A stretch of DNA of 8,545 bases from UBA668 sp043740085 (GCA_043740085.1 JAYUCY010000084.1:1-8545); one strand, 5' to 3'; counted from the stretch's first letter, positions 1-6,396 are shown. Numbers and translations are program-made. Notes: generated by a model not told the origin, from the sequence alone.

Positions 1-371
1 TTGGTGGGCGAACTGGCGGGGCTGTTTTGGCGGGCGCCCTCGTCGGAGAAGGGGCTGACGAGCTTCACGTTGTCGACTGCATCGACCTCGAGGAAGAACG
101 CTTCCATCGCGGCCTGCACCTCGGGGTCGTTGTTCCCCTGCGGCGCGGTGAAGACGATTTGCGCGGGGAAGCCGGCGTCTTCCCTGTTGCCGACGTTTTG
201 GAACGCCTCTTGCACAAGCTTCGACTCACTGTCGGGCTGGTTGAAGTCGGTGTGGTAGTCGGTGCCCAGCGCGCCACCCGCGACATTGAGGCCAATCAGC
301 AACGGCAACCAGATGCCGAAGACCATCAACCAGCGCTGACGGAAGCTGAAACGCGCGAGACGAACGAGCAT
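1..371 (-). CDS. MMPL/RND-family transporter, N-terminal part (cut by window edge)
   Basis: This is the first 123 codons of a minus-strand gene that continues past the left edge, with no stop inside the window. A short basic N-terminus (MLVRLARFSFRQRW) leads into one membrane segment at about residues 14-36. A predicted extracytoplasmic stretch follows, beginning with GTDYHTDFNQPDSES and later QIVFTAPQG and VKLVSPFSDEG. This is the layout of MMPL proteins: TM1, then a porter-like subdomain with a (D/N)F..P.SES motif and a later V.SPF motif. Members export lipids or other hydrophobic substrates across the membrane using the proton gradient; the substrate here is unknown. The ATG at 371 is preceded by a strong GGGAGGA ribosome binding site 4 nt upstream, so the start is well supported. 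Family assignment is good; specific function is open because about four fifths of the protein lies outside. Confidence 0.85.
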   Translation of the reverse strand, partial: MLVRLARFSFRQRWLMVFGIWLPLLIGLNVAGGALGTDYHTDFNQPDSESKLVQEAFQNVGNREDAGFPAQIVFTAPQGNNDPEVQAAMEAFFLEVDAVDNVKLVSPFSDEGARQNSPASSPT

Positions 372-1461
372 GGTGTCCTCCCGAGCTGCCAGGACCGGAA
401 CCCAGCCGCTCGTGCGCGACGATACCGTTGGCGCCATCGACGAGCCATGTGACATCCGCCTCGGGTGGACACCCGAGGCGTTGGCGCACTGGCGCCATCT
501 CGGAGCACCCCTGACGACTGGTCGCGTCAGTCGACTCGACCGTGGCTGGAGCAGCGTGCTGGTGTCGCTCGATCGACCACTGGTACGTGTACGAAACATC
601 GGCGCCGATGTCGCAGTGGGCGATTTCGTCGTCTTTGGTGACGACGAGGAGCGGGTCGAGCAGGTGCTCGATCGACACAGCGCATTCGTGCGGCGGGCGT
701 CGTTCGAGGGCAATCGCGCGGAGGCTCAAACCATTGCCGCCAACATCGACGTCGTCATGTTGCTGCATGGGCTGACGTCGCCGCCCAACCCGCGACGGTT
801 GGAGCGCGAGCTGGTGTTGGCGTGGGACAGCGGGGCCCGGCCAGTGCTGGTGCTCACCAAGACTGACCTCGTCGACGACCCGGAGCTGGCTGTGGCCGCA
901 ATGCGCGAGGTGGCGCCCGGGGTGGACATTCGAGTTGCCAGTGGCATCACCGGTGACGGCGTGGAAGTACTGCGCGGCTACGCAGCCAACAACGCAACCA
1001 TCGCGCTGCTGGGCGCCAGCGGCGTGGGCAAGAGCACGTTGGTCAACGCGCTCGTCGGTCACGGGCGAATGGTGACCGCCGAGGTCCGCGAGGGCGACCA
1101 GCGCGGGCGCCACACGACCACCGCCTCCGAGTTGATCCGACTGGTGGAGGGCGGCTGGCTGGTGGATACGCCCGGTGTACGCGCCGTCAGTTTGTGGAGC
1201 AGTGGGCGTGGTATCGAGAACGCATTCGCCGACGTCTTCGACCTGATGGATCACTGCCGCTTTCGCGACTGCAAACATGACGACGAACCGGACTGCGCGG
1301 TGACTGCCGCGGTCGCGGCCGGCCAGTTGGACCCGAAGCGACTGGACAGTATGAAGCGTCTGGTCGCCGAGGAAGCCGCGCTGGAAGCCGAGCAGCGCGC
1401 ACAGGAGAAGGCACTGGACAAGCGTGGCGTCCGTAAACCAAAGCCGCCAGAGAAACACTGA
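370..1461 (+). CDS. rsgA: Small ribosomal subunit biogenesis GTPase RsgA
   Basis: RsgA is a GTPase that acts late in 30S subunit assembly in the cytoplasm. The 363-residue product has the diagnostic circularly permuted G-domain order: an OB-fold at about 50-110, G4 TKTD at 163-166, then G1 GASGVGKST at 215-223, G2 threonines near 249-250 (RGRHTTT), and G3 DTPGV at 266-270. The C-terminal zinc knuckle follows with C296, C301, H303 and C309 (CRFRDCKHDDEPDC), and then a charged helical tail. Length fits the family. The ATG at 370 overlaps the start codon of the divergent MMPL gene and has no clear ribosome binding site. An in-frame GTG at 412 (residue 15) is a reasonable alternative, since residues before LGW at 31-33 look unconserved. 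The gene ends 13 bp from the stop of the convergent STAS gene, and no hairpin terminator is visible between them. Confidence 0.95.
   Translation: MVSSRAARTGTQPLVRDDTVGAIDEPCDIRLGWTPEALAHWRHLGAPLTTGRVSRLDRGWSSVLVSLDRPLVRVRNIGADVAVGDFVVFGDDEERVEQVLDRHSAFVRRASFEGNRAEAQTIAANIDVVMLLHGLTSPPNPRRLERELVLAWDSGARPVLVLTKTDLVDDPELAVAAMREVAPGVDIRVASGITGDGVEVLRGYAANNATIALLGASGVGKSTLVNALVGHGRMVTAEVREGDQRGRHTTTASELIRLVEGGWLVDTPGVRAVSLWSSGRGIENAFADVFDLMDHCRFRDCKHDDEPDCAVTAAVAAGQLDPKRLDSMKRLVAEEAALEAEQRAQEKALDKRGVRKPKPPEKH
376..382 (-). promoter_or_regulatory. Ribosome binding site of the MMPL gene
   Basis: On the minus strand GGGAGGA sits 4 nt before the ATG at 371. It is a near-perfect anti-Shine-Dalgarno match and fixes that start. 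It lies inside the reading frame annotated for rsgA on the other strand, so the N-terminal extension of rsgA shares bases with this signal. Confidence 0.7.
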
Positions 1462-1474
1462 TATTCGCGCTCTT

Positions 1475-1798
1475 CTATGAAATCTTGTGCCGAACTTCCA
1501 ACGCCCTGTTCATGCGGGTCAGTTCGAAGCGGGCGAGGAGCCGTTCGTTGTTGCTGATCACGACGACATCGCCGCCCTGCTCGCGTGCGCGGCCTGCTGT
1601 GCCCAGCAACATCCCGAGGCCGGTGTCGTCGAGGGCGGTCACACCATCGAGGTCGACGAAAAGTGTGGCGCCGTCGTACAACGAAGTGGCGCGAATTAGC
1701 TGATCTCGAAAGTACGGCAGTGTGGCGAGGTCGATCTCGCCGCTGACCTGCAGCACCGGCGTGGTGCCAATGAGGGCGAGTGAGCAGACGAGTTCCAT
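1475..1798 (-). CDS. STAS-domain protein, anti-sigma-factor-antagonist type
   Basis: This small cytoplasmic protein of 107 residues is a single STAS domain. It shows the family pattern: strand LQVSGEIDLAT at 16-26, then LFVDLDGVTALDDTGLGMLL at 46-65, and a final helix/strand. STAS proteins of the SpoIIAA/RsbV kind bind an anti-sigma factor kinase and are switched by phosphorylation of a Ser/Thr just before the GLG. Here that site reads D-D-T-G, so Thr59 takes the place of the usual Ser. The gene lies 24 bp after tadE on the same strand, so co-transcription with the pilus operon is likely. The ATG at 1798 has only a weak GGCAGG upstream. No kinase or sigma gene is in the window, so the partner is unknown; a non-sigma regulatory role, as in other orphan STAS proteins, is equally possible. 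Confidence 0.85.
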   Translation of the reverse strand: MELVCSLALIGTTPVLQVSGEIDLATLPYFRDQLIRATSLYDGATLFVDLDGVTALDDTGLGMLLGTAGRAREQGGDVVVISNNERLLARFELTRMNRALEVRHKIS

Positions 1799-1822
1799 GG
1801 CCTGCCGAGGCTATCGGCTGAC

Positions 1823-2194
1823 CTATGGCGGCTCGACGGCCATGGTGACGGTGGCGGTGAGGACAACGTCGGGGAGCAGCGTGCCGATCAGCGGTACGTC
1901 GGTGTGGTCGGTGTAGCGAACCGTCGCGGTGACGGTTCGTCCGCTTTCGCCTATCTCGACGATCAGCGGGCGCAGCGCGACGGCTCGATGTGCAGCGGCG
2001 CTACCCGCTGCAGCAGGGTCGCCCGATGTGGCGGCGGCACGCGCTGCTTCGCGTGCCGCCAGCTGCACTGCCAACTGATCGCGACCTACTACTGCCACCT
2101 GCACGATTCCGAAGAGCAGCAAGCAGACCAGCGGCAGCGCGAGCGCAAGCTCGACGGTGGCCTGCCCGCGGTCGCGTTGGCGTCCCCCTGTCAC
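1823..2194 (-). CDS. tadE: TadE-like pilus assembly protein / minor pseudopilin
   Basis: TadE-family proteins are small membrane-anchored subunits exported with Flp pili. The product has 123 residues: a short basic head, then GQATVELALALPLVCLLLFG at 10-29, where Gly10 with Glu15 makes a prepilin-type cleavage motif followed by one membrane segment. A soluble C-terminal domain with VGRDQLAVQLAAREAARAAA follows, as is typical of TadE. The chosen start is the GTG at 2194, which overlaps the TGA of the upstream pilin gene as GTGA. The frame stays open upstream to 2443, but that part reads through the pilin gene in another frame and is arginine-rich, so I treat it as spurious. In mycobacteria the same position is held by Rv3655c. 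Family assignment is solid; whether it is a pilus subunit or an assembly factor is not visible. Confidence 0.88.
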   Translation of the reverse strand: MTGGRQRDRGQATVELALALPLVCLLLFGIVQVAVVGRDQLAVQLAAREAARAAATSGDPAAAGSAAAHRAVALRPLIVEIGESGRTVTATVRYTDHTDVPLIGTLLPDVVLTATVTMAVEPP

Positions 2195-2394
2195 AACTTG
2201 TCGATGACCGAATCGATGACTCGATCGAAGAGCCGGCCGATCTTTCCTGTGCCGCCCCCGGTTGTCGCCCAGCCCACGACGAGCAAGGCGACCAGCGCCG
2301 CCCCGAGCAGCACGAGTGCGTACTCGGTGGTGGCCTGGCCGTCCTCCTCGCGCCACAGAGTCCAGGCGTGAATGCGTGCCATGAGTGCGTTCAT
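2191..2394 (-). CDS. Small Flp/DUF4244-like pilin subunit
   Basis: This is a 67-residue protein with a charged N-terminus, WREEDGQATTEYALVLLG at about 14-31, and one hydrophobic helix at 25-43, then a short amphipathic tail ending VIDKL. The Gly19/Gln20 site with Glu24 and Tyr25 matches the Flp-type prepilin motif (G then XXXXEY), so cleavage by a TadV-like peptidase and assembly into a fibre is the likely fate. It sits between tadC and tadE, exactly where DUF4244 protein Rv3656c lies in mycobacteria. Start choice: a TTG at 2400 gives two extra residues, but GGAGG at 2401-2405 stands 6 nt before the ATG at 2394, so 2394 is preferred. Flp pilin and DUF4244 cannot be separated with certainty by eye. 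Confidence 0.82.
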   Translation of the reverse strand: MNALMARIHAWTLWREEDGQATTEYALVLLGAALVALLVVGWATTGGGTGKIGRLFDRVIDSVIDKL

Positions 2395-2400
2395 GTACAA

Positions 2401-2405
2401 CCTCC
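2401..2405 (-). promoter_or_regulatory. Strong ribosome binding site of the pilin gene
   Basis: GGAGG on the minus strand, 6 nt before the ATG at 2394. It lies in the 45-nt gap after tadC, the only real gap among the tad structural genes, whose other junctions are 4-nt overlaps. It decides the pilin start and suggests the major subunit is translated independently and more strongly than the machinery genes. Confidence 0.7.
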
Positions 2406-2439
2406 GAAGGTCGTCGTGAGTCAGTGGTGTGTTGTTCGG

Positions 2440-3024
2440 TCACTGGTGAAGCGACGAGAGGGCTGCGAGCAGCAAGGGGACGACTGCGAGGAGGATGAAC
2501 GAGGGCAGCGTGCAGAGCACGAGCGGCACCGACATGCGCACCGGTAGCTGACGGGCGAGCGTGTCGGCGTGACGGCGGCGGTGCTGGCGTGCCTCGGTCG
2601 CCAGACGTTCGAGAACGGGGGCGATCGGCTGGCCGTACCGGTCGGCGGCGGCGAACGAGTCCGCTAGCGGTGCAGCCATTGGACCGAGGGTCGCAGAGAG
2701 GGCAGCAAGCGCGTCTGCGAACCGCTCTCCCGCTTCGATTCGCCTACTCACCTCAACGAATGCGGGTCGGACGGCCGGTGAAAGGTAGGGGACTGCAATG
2801 TTGAGGGCCGCGGCGGGCAGATATCCGGCGCGCACCGCCAGCACGATCATCTCGATCGCATCCGGGTAGGCGCGCTCAGCTGCTCGCTGCGTGCGGCGAG
2901 CGGCCACGCCCGGCAGCAATGGGGCGCGTGGTGAGCGCGGCGGGTCGAACGTCCGGTGCGATCGAGGACGCAGTGTCCAGAATGTAGTGACAACCGCCAC
3001 GACCACGAAGAGTCCGGTGATCAT
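2440..3024 (-). CDS. tadC: TadC-like type II/IV secretion platform protein (T2SSF domain)
   Basis: This inner-membrane platform component of the Tad pilus machine is 194 residues. It has an N-terminal membrane segment (ITGLFVVVAVVTTFW, 2-16), a linker, a T2SSF-type helical domain at about 54-150 (AYPDAIEMIVLAVRAGY, then RRIEAGERFADALAAL and YGQPIAPVLERLA), and a C-terminal hydrophobic hairpin at about 164-190 after RQLPVRMSVPLVL. That last element is typical of TadC. It is short compared with proteobacterial TadC (about 300 residues) but similar to the reduced actinobacterial form. The ATG at 3024 overlaps the tadB stop as ATGA. An upstream in-frame extension to 3159 lies within tadB in another frame and is rejected. 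Confidence 0.85.
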   Translation of the reverse strand: MITGLFVVVAVVTTFWTLRPRSHRTFDPPRSPRAPLLPGVAARRTQRAAERAYPDAIEMIVLAVRAGYLPAAALNIAVPYLSPAVRPAFVEVSRRIEAGERFADALAALSATLGPMAAPLADSFAAADRYGQPIAPVLERLATEARQHRRRHADTLARQLPVRMSVPLVLCTLPSFILLAVVPLLLAALSSLHQ

Positions 3025-3650
3025 GTGACGGCCTTCGCCACGATGCGTCGCATCCACCACCAGCCGAGCAGATTGCACGCACCGCCAAACACAGCGCTGG
3101 CCAATCCGATTGGGCTGAAGAAGGCTGTGCGAAATGTTCGGCTGGACAGCGCACTCCATGCGGCAAAGACGAGTGGCACGCCGGTGAGTACGCGGGCGCT
3201 CAGTAGCGCCTGCGCGCTGAAGGCGAGCGCCTCGCCACGAGTGACGGCTCGCTCGCGCAACAGCCCTGCGGCGGCATCCAGCGTGGCCGCAGTAGGTCCT
3301 CCGAGCGCGTGAGCTGCTCGCAGCGCTTGCAGCACGACGGCCTCGTCGGCATCCGGTGTCGCGGCACCTGCGTCAATGATGGTGAGCGTGGCGGCGGGTG
3401 TCAGGACGCTCCCATGAGGCTGACATCGGGTGAGCGCATGCGCGACGGCCGCTGCCAACGAGCTCCCGGTGCGCACCTCGGCTGACATCGAGTCCAACAA
3501 TGCGGCCCACTCGTCGACGGTTGGCGCGGTCGTCTTCCGCCTGCGACGACGGCCGACCCGCTCGACCGGGTGAGCGTTGCGCGCTCCCGGTCGCGGCCGT
3601 GCCCACGCGGCGATGGCGAGCAGCAGCGCGAGCGCGGCAAGCGCGGTCAT
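3021..3650 (-). CDS. tadB: TadB-like type II/IV secretion platform protein (T2SSF domain)
   Basis: The product is 209 residues. A hydrophobic N-terminal helix (3-17) is followed by a very basic stretch at 31-39 (RVGRRRRRK), which should stay cytoplasmic. A helical T2SSF-like domain at about 45-150 carries DEWAALLDSMSAEVRTGSSL and GEALAFSAQALLSARVL, and two C-terminal membrane segments lie at about 153-168 and 180-200. It is the partner of TadC in the membrane platform that the TadA motor acts on. The ATG at 3650 overlaps the tadA stop as ATGA, and the tadB stop overlaps the tadC start the same way, so the three are translationally coupled. Assignment rests on weak sequence motifs plus very strong position evidence between tadA and tadC. 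Confidence 0.85.
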   Translation of the reverse strand: MTALAALALLLAIAAWARPRPGARNAHPVERVGRRRRRKTTAPTVDEWAALLDSMSAEVRTGSSLAAAVAHALTRCQPHGSVLTPAATLTIIDAGAATPDADEAVVLQALRAAHALGGPTAATLDAAAGLLRERAVTRGEALAFSAQALLSARVLTGVPLVFAAWSALSSRTFRTAFFSPIGLASAVFGGACNLLGWWWMRRIVAKAVT

Positions 3651-4612
3651 CGTCGCCCTCGGCCGACCGAGTCAATGACCTCGTCGCCGCACGCAAGCGG
3701 TCGAATCCGCAGGGCCGTGCCCCACACAACCTCGGCCACCTCGGCAACACGTCGGGCTCCGTCGGTGCCACGTACGACGTGCACGACAGTGTCGATTGCC
3801 CGCCCGACATGTTGATGAACTGCCGGCAGCGGCCAGTTGCCCACCTCCTGCAGTACCAGCGACGCCAGCCGTTCGAGGGCATCGAGCGCGCTGTTTGCGT
3901 GCACGGTGGCCAGTGACCCGTCATGGCCAGTATTGAGAGCCTGCAGCAGGTGCACTGCCTCGCTGCCACGAATCTCGCCCACGACCAGCCGGTCGGGCCG
4001 CATCCGCAGCGCAGTGCGCAGGAGGTGGGCGAGGGTGACCTCGCCGACGCCATCGGGCGTTGCTTCGCGTGTCTCCAGTCGAACGACGTGAGGATGCGGC
4101 AGACGCAGTTCGGCGACGTCCTCCAATGTGATCAGGCGCGCGTCGTGTTCGACTTCGCTGGCGAGGGCATTGAGCAGCGTGGTCTTGCCGGACGACGTCG
4201 CTCCGCTGACGAGTATGTTGCACCGACGCGCCACCAGTTCACGCAGCAGCTCGGCAACGGGCGGCGCTGCGAACCTCTCTAGCGGAATGGGCCGAGTGCT
4301 GAAACGTCGGAGTGTCAGGCACGGCCCGTCGACAGCCACTGGTTCGACGACGGCGCACAGCCGCGAACCATCGGCCAACCGCGCATCCACCGTCGGATGT
4401 GTTCTGTCCAAGCGACGGCCGAGGGGAGCGAGAATGTGTTCGATCGCGCCCAGCAGAGTGGCGGTCCGAATTGAGCCGACGTGTTCGAGTCGGCCGGCGC
4501 GCTCGATCCAGATCTCGCTACCGCCGTTCACCATCAGCTCGGTGATGGCCGGGTCGTGCAGCCAACGCTCCAGACCGCCCAGCGGTGATTGCTCCGCAAC
4601 AAGGTCGATCAT
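3647..4612 (-). CDS. tadA: TadA/CpaF secretion ATPase
   Basis: This is the hexameric motor ATPase that powers Flp-type pilus assembly at the cytoplasmic face. The 321-residue protein has an N-terminal domain (LHDPAITELMVNGGSEIWIE, 18-37) typical of CpaF. Walker A is GATSSGKTT at 137-145 (Lys143), the Asp box is LITLEDVAEL at 160-169, Walker B is RLVVGEIRG at 208-216 with Glu213, and the His box is NTGHDGSLATVHANS at 227-241. All catalytic elements are intact. The start ATG at 4612 overlaps the tadZ stop as ATGA. It is a little shorter than many CpaF proteins because it lacks the long N-terminal extension. It could only be confused with other type II/IV secretion ATPases, and the neighbouring genes settle that. 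Confidence 0.95.
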   Translation of the reverse strand: MIDLVAEQSPLGGLERWLHDPAITELMVNGGSEIWIERAGRLEHVGSIRTATLLGAIEHILAPLGRRLDRTHPTVDARLADGSRLCAVVEPVAVDGPCLTLRRFSTRPIPLERFAAPPVAELLRELVARRCNILVSGATSSGKTTLLNALASEVEHDARLITLEDVAELRLPHPHVVRLETREATPDGVGEVTLAHLLRTALRMRPDRLVVGEIRGSEAVHLLQALNTGHDGSLATVHANSALDALERLASLVLQEVGNWPLPAVHQHVGRAIDTVVHVVRGTDGARRVAEVAEVVWGTALRIRPLACGDEVIDSVGRGRR

Positions 4613-5247
4613 GCGGTGAGCTTCAGCGAGTGTGCCAAGGAGCGCGGCAGCCGTGAAGCCAAGAGGCCTGCGTCGACTGCACGCGCGACCGCTGGGTCGT
4701 ATTGCAGTTCCGCCACCACGGGGGCGCCCAGCGAGCGCTCGACGTCGCGGGCGGTCAGCGCTCTACCCGGCTCGTCGATGAGGACGATGCCGGTGGGATG
4801 CAATCCGGTTGCAACCGCGCGCCGCAGCGCGAGATAGCACGGCCGGGTGACGAGAAGGCTGTGAGTTGCGCTGCTCATGAGCGCGGCTGGCGGCGGGCCA
4901 CTGCCCGAGTCGATAACGACGGTGAGACCGGTTTCCGTCAACGCGGCCACCAGTCGGGCCCACTGTGGATCATCTGGCGGTGGCAACGGCGCTACGCCGC
5001 GCGGAATCAGTTGCAGCGCCTCGGTTGCATCAACCGCCAACCGGCTGAGCGCAGCGCCGTCGGCCGTCGACGACGCGAACCACTCTGCGATTCCGGGCAC
5101 ATGTGGTTCGGCCATGCCGAGCGCAGCAGGCGAATCGCCACCGAGGTCGATGAGCACGGCGGGATGGCGTTGGGAAAAAACGAGCGCGAGTGCTGCGGCC
5201 ACGACGGTGGTGCCGCTGCCGCCCTTCGCGGACCAGCAAAGAAACAT
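4609..5247 (-). CDS. tadZ: TadZ/CpaE/Ssd-like ParA-type ATPase
   Basis: A MinD/ParA-type ATPase of 212 residues at the head of the tad operon. It has a deviant Walker A KGGSGTTV at 8-15 with the signature lysine early in the motif, a switch region VLIDLGGDSP at 31-40, and a Walker B-like TVVIDSGSG at 109-117. Such proteins mark the site of pilus assembly (TadZ, CpaE) or influence septation (mycobacterial Ssd, Rv3660c, which begins the syntenic locus). It lacks the N-terminal receiver-like domain found in CpaE and many TadZ proteins and is therefore short. The ATG at 5247 is the only usable start: no in-frame ATG, GTG or TTG lies between it and the upstream in-frame stop at 5371-5373. The probable ribosome binding site is GGGGG at 5254-5258, part of a predicted hairpin. 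Good family confidence; pilus versus septum role is not decidable here. Confidence 0.87.
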   Translation of the reverse strand: MFLCWSAKGGSGTTVVAAALALVFSQRHPAVLIDLGGDSPAALGMAEPHVPGIAEWFASSTADGAALSRLAVDATEALQLIPRGVAPLPPPDDPQWARLVAALTETGLTVVIDSGSGPPPAALMSSATHSLLVTRPCYLALRRAVATGLHPTGIVLIDEPGRALTARDVERSLGAPVVAELQYDPAVARAVDAGLLASRLPRSLAHSLKLTA

Positions 5248-5253
5248 GGGTAA

Positions 5254-5282
5254 CCCCCAGGAGTTGAACCTACGACCGGGGG
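5254..5282 (-). promoter_or_regulatory. Hairpin masking the tadZ ribosome binding site
   Basis: In the minus-strand transcript CCCCC (5282-5278) can pair with GGGGG (5258-5254), with an inner AGG/CCT stem closing a 7-nt loop and a one-sided bulge. The GGGGG run is the only candidate Shine-Dalgarno for the ATG at 5247, so the fold would hide it. Function is inferred from the pairing alone. Confidence 0.35.
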
Positions 5283-5353
5283 AAGCCGAACAATTTCGAC
5301 GATATCCACACCGAGTCCGACTACCAACCTGCGCTGCGCTCCCAACATTCTTC

Positions 5354-5419
5354 GGCCCCGAACTTTGAATTCAATGGTCGCTACGTACGGTTCATTGAAT
5401 TCACGGTTTGGCCCCGAAC
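5354..5419. repeat. Composite inverted and direct repeat upstream of tadZ
   Basis: TGAATTCAATG at 5366-5376 is the exact reverse complement of CATTGAATTCA at 5393-5403, separated by 16 nt whose centre is the palindrome TACGTA. A 10-bp direct repeat GGCCCCGAAC flanks both sides (5354-5363 and 5410-5419). The block is AT-rich against a GC-rich background. It lies in the 192-bp gene-free gap between the dehydrogenase stop and the tadZ start, both on the minus strand. It could be an operator for the tad operon, a terminator stem for the dehydrogenase (no T-run follows), or a recombination scar. Apart from this repeat and the hairpin at 5254-5282 I see no gene in the gap. Confidence 0.6.
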
Positions 5420-5439
5420 GAGGCGATGACGTGCAGCGC

Positions 5440-6396
5440 TCAGGTCACTTCGTTGATCAGCGGCTGCGCGCGCAGGTAGCGGCCGAGGTTGTGGGCGAAA
5501 ATGTCGGCGGCTCGCTGTGTCGCCAGCGCGGTGCCGCCGGCGCTGTGCGGGGTGACAATCACGTTGGGCATGTCCCACAGCGGGTTGTCGGTTGGCAGCG
5601 GCTCGACGACGAACACGTCAAGCGCAGCGCCGCCGATCTGACCGGACCGCAGCGCCTCGATGAGGGCCGGCTCATCGATCAGCTGACCGCGACCCACGTT
5701 GATGATGTGTGCACCTCGCTGCATCAACGCCAGCTCGTCGGCGCCGATGATGTTGCGTGTCTCGTCGGTCAGCGGTGCGGTCAGCACCAGGTCGTCGACA
5801 AGCGGCAGCAGCTCGTGTAGCCGCGACGTTGGCCAGGTCTCGCACGGCTCGTCGCAGCGGGGACTGCGCCGTATACCGATCACGCGTATGCCGAACTCTT
5901 GCGCGAGTCGAGCGACCTCGCTCCCGATGCTGCCGAGCCCAACGATGCCCATCGTGCGGCCTTCGACGTCGGTGACCTCGCGGTCGGCCCACACATGTTC
6001 CGACTGAGCGATGGCCCATGGCCGTGCCTCGCGGCAGAGAGCGAGGGTATGCATGATGACGGTGTGCGCGATCGGCGTGGCCGATGAGCCGGCGGAGTGC
6101 GTGAGGCGCATGCCGCGTCGACGGACTTCGGCGAAGATCGGGTTGTCCGTGCCAGCGGAGAATTGGTGCAACCACTTTGCGTTCGGAGCGTTCAGCAGGA
6201 CCTTGAAGAACGCTCCGCCGCGACCGCCCATCCAGAGGTCCTGGCTGAAGACGGCGATGTCGATGCGGGCGATTTGGTCGTCGCTGAGGCGGCCTTCTTC
6301 AGGAAGCACCACGTACTCGAGGCCAGGGGCGATGGTGCGCCAAGCGGCGCCGTACTGCTGCAGCGCCGTCTGCGAGCAGAGCAGCGAGGTGCTCAG
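5440..6396 (-). CDS. D-isomer-specific 2-hydroxyacid dehydrogenase
   Basis: This is a cytosolic NAD(P)-dependent oxidoreductase that interconverts D-2-hydroxyacids and 2-ketoacids. Numbering from a CTG at 6396 (318 residues): the Rossmann motif GLGSIG is at 153-158, and catalytic Arg236 (NVGRGQLIDE), Glu265 (DVFVVEPLP) and His284 (TPHSAGG) are all intact. Arg-Arg after the second Rossmann strand (VIGIRRSP) hints at NADPH preference. Start problem: the first conventional start is GTG at 6312, which removes the N-terminal catalytic-domain strand and helix. The frame upstream (SLLCSQTALQQYGAAW and so on) is clearly coding by codon use, and the family is usually 310-330 residues. The only start-like codon giving that length is CTG at 6396, overlapping the TGA of a small upstream ORF as CTGA. 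A base error or frameshift near 6400-6407, where an out-of-frame ATG sits, would also explain it. Substrate is unknown. Confidence 0.88.
   Translation of the reverse strand: MSTSLLCSQTALQQYGAAWRTIAPGLEYVVLPEEGRLSDDQIARIDIAVFSQDLWMGGRGGAFFKVLLNAPNAKWLHQFSAGTDNPIFAEVRRRGMRLTHSAGSSATPIAHTVIMHTLALCREARPWAIAQSEHVWADREVTDVEGRTMGIVGLGSIGSEVARLAQEFGIRVIGIRRSPRCDEPCETWPTSRLHELLPLVDDLVLTAPLTDETRNIIGADELALMQRGAHIINVGRGQLIDEPALIEALRSGQIGGAALDVFVVEPLPTDNPLWDMPNVIVTPHSAGGTALATQRAADIFAHNLGRYLRAQPLINEVT

Noticed and set aside
226..1458. Long minus-strand open frame (410 codons) opposite rsgA
   Set aside because: It is the antisense shadow of a confidently identified rsgA. Its product is histidine/arginine-rich with no recognisable domain, and such frames are common in GC-rich DNA.
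1462..1474. Bidirectional terminator between rsgA and the STAS gene
   Set aside because: The 13-bp gap and flanks contain no inverted repeat or T-run.
2195..2443. Upstream extension of tadE to 2443
   Set aside because: The extra 83 codons read through the pilin gene in another frame and give an arginine/histidine-rich sequence. The GTG at 2194 directly precedes the TadE signature.
5244..5280. tRNA-like T arm and CCA on the minus strand just before tadZ
   Set aside because: GGTTCAACTCC fits the T-loop consensus and CCA overlaps the start ATG, but the T stem is mismatched, the acceptor is one base short, and no matching 5' acceptor or anticodon arm exists upstream.
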